Program-made: the position numbers and the translations under genes
From: Streptomyces cupreus
Lineage (GTDB): Bacteria; Actinomycetota; Actinomycetes; Streptomycetales; Streptomycetaceae
Reading direction: 5' to 3'
Assembly: GCF_014257025.1 (NCBI RefSeq)
Contig: NZ_JACMSF010000015.1
Span: forward strand, 94,956-158,955
DNA length: 64,000 nucleotides
Notes under the pieces: model-generated
Told to the model about the DNA's origin: nothing
Seen by the model: the letters and a program-made list of their open reading frames with translations, nothing else
Databases searched by the model: none
Shown here: positions 63,467 through 64,000 of the stretch, in pieces
How positions within the stretch are numbered: the first letter of the stretch is position 1
Layout of the letters: each line of letters opens with the position of its first letter

Positions 63467-64000
63467 GTGAGACGCATGACGGCGCGACCCGCGAACGCCC
63501 ATCAGGCCCGGCTGCTCAAGCTGTTGCGCGACGGGGGGCCCAACTCCCGGGCGCAACTGGGCGATCAGGTCGACCTCTCGCGGTCCAAGCTGGCCGTGGA
63601 GGTGGACCGACTGCTGGAGACGGGCCTGGTCGTGGCCGACGGACTCGCCGCCTCGCGCGGCGGCCGGCGCTCCCACAACATCCGGCTCAACCCGGGGCTC
63701 CGCTTCCTCGGTGTCGACATCGGCGCGACCTCGGTCGACGTCGCCGTCACCAACGCGGAACTGGAGATCCTCGGACACCTCAACCAGCCCATGGACGTGC
63801 GCGAAGGCCCGGTCGCGGTCTTCGAGCAGGTCCTCGCCATGGCCGCCAAGCTGAGGGCGTCGGGGCTCGCGGAGGGGTACGACGGCGCCGGCATCGGCGT
63901 CCCCGGCCCGGTCCGCTTCCCCGAGGGCGTCCCGGTCGCGCCGCCGATCATGCCCGGCTGGGACGGCTTCCCCGTGCGGGAGGCGCTCAGTCAGGAACTC
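63467..64000 (+). CDS. ROK-family transcriptional regulator, N-terminal part (cut by window end)
   Basis: The first part is a winged HTH (AHQARLLKLLRDGGPNSRAQ, LGDQVDLSRSKLAVEVDRLL); the second begins the ROK sugar-kinase-like domain, FLGVDIGATSVDVAVTNAEL, YDGAGIGVPGPVRFPEG. The frame is open to the last base (178 codons). GTG at 63467 has GGGGAGGGGCAC upstream. ROK regulators answer to sugars such as glucose or GlcNAc derivatives. The 185 bases before it hold its promoter. Confidence 0.85.
   Translation, partial: MRRMTARPANAHQARLLKLLRDGGPNSRAQLGDQVDLSRSKLAVEVDRLLETGLVVADGLAASRGGRRSHNIRLNPGLRFLGVDIGATSVDVAVTNAELEILGHLNQPMDVREGPVAVFEQVLAMAAKLRASGLAEGYDGAGIGVPGPVRFPEGVPVAPPIMPGWDGFPVREALSQEL

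Noticed and set aside
1..64000. CRISPR array
   Set aside because: No regular 28-37-bp repeats with unique spacers are visible anywhere in the window.

Overview
The window is high-GC actinobacterial DNA, almost certainly Streptomyces: GTG and ATG starts are mixed, GC is about 70 percent, there are a WhiB protein, CebR-type cellulase operators, and dispersed Streptomyces-type extragenic repeats. It has two parts: an integrated mobile element (before base 1 to about 28,350) and a chromosomal segment (about 28,350 to 64,000).

Mobile element. Almost everything is on the minus strand except a few regulators and the integrase. At the left lie a lipoprotein, a membrane-anchored Mrr-like nuclease, and a transfer block: an FtsK/TraB-type DNA translocase with small basic and SpdB-like membrane proteins, and beside it a cluster of CTGT-type octamers that could be the transfer locus. 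At 6330-6357 a 28-bp perfect palindrome separates the transfer block from a plus-strand DNA-binding protein. Next comes a long series of tiny accessory genes, many zinc-binding or joined by 4-base stop/start overlaps, including a SLOG protein, an adenine methyltransferase and a DUF1643 protein. A phage-type replication block follows (replisome organizer with iteron-like repeats inside the gene, then a helicase-loader-like protein). Then comes an unbroken run of 18 coupled genes (25294 down to 17791) that encodes YqaJ exonuclease, ERF annealing protein, DnaQ-like exonuclease, RusA resolvase and a WhiB fusion. The right end is a lambda-like control region: an excisionase-like protein, a Cro-like protein, three operators, a divergent repressor, and a tyrosine integrase ending six bases before a chromosomal WYL regulator. 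No virion genes, relaxase or classical Streptomyces plasmid Rep are visible. I read it as an actinomycete integrative and conjugative element whose replication and recombination machinery is phage-derived; the left end is outside the window.

Chromosome. A plant-polysaccharide cluster follows: PL11 rhamnogalacturonan lyase, GH74 xyloglucanase, GH48 and GH6 cellobiohydrolases, with a decayed GH5 cellulase, two CebR-type operators and a second LacI-type operator. Next are a His-rich methyltransferase, a membrane glycosyltransferase, an XRE-nSTAND-WD40 protein, an SDR, an aldo/keto reductase, a long-chain acyl-CoA ligase, a LysR regulator divergent from a BASS-family transporter, and a secreted DUF4185-like protein.

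The last block is a formate/oxalate-type gene set. One minus-strand operon encodes a ketopantoate-reductase-like protein, a formate dehydrogenase split over two polypeptides, a NuoE-NuoF fusion, and FdhD. Divergent from it are an OFA-family transporter with its tiny partner, a KAS III-like enzyme, and a GntR/FCD regulator. Similar GTAGAC motifs lie in front of both the operon and the regulator. The window ends inside a ROK-family regulator.
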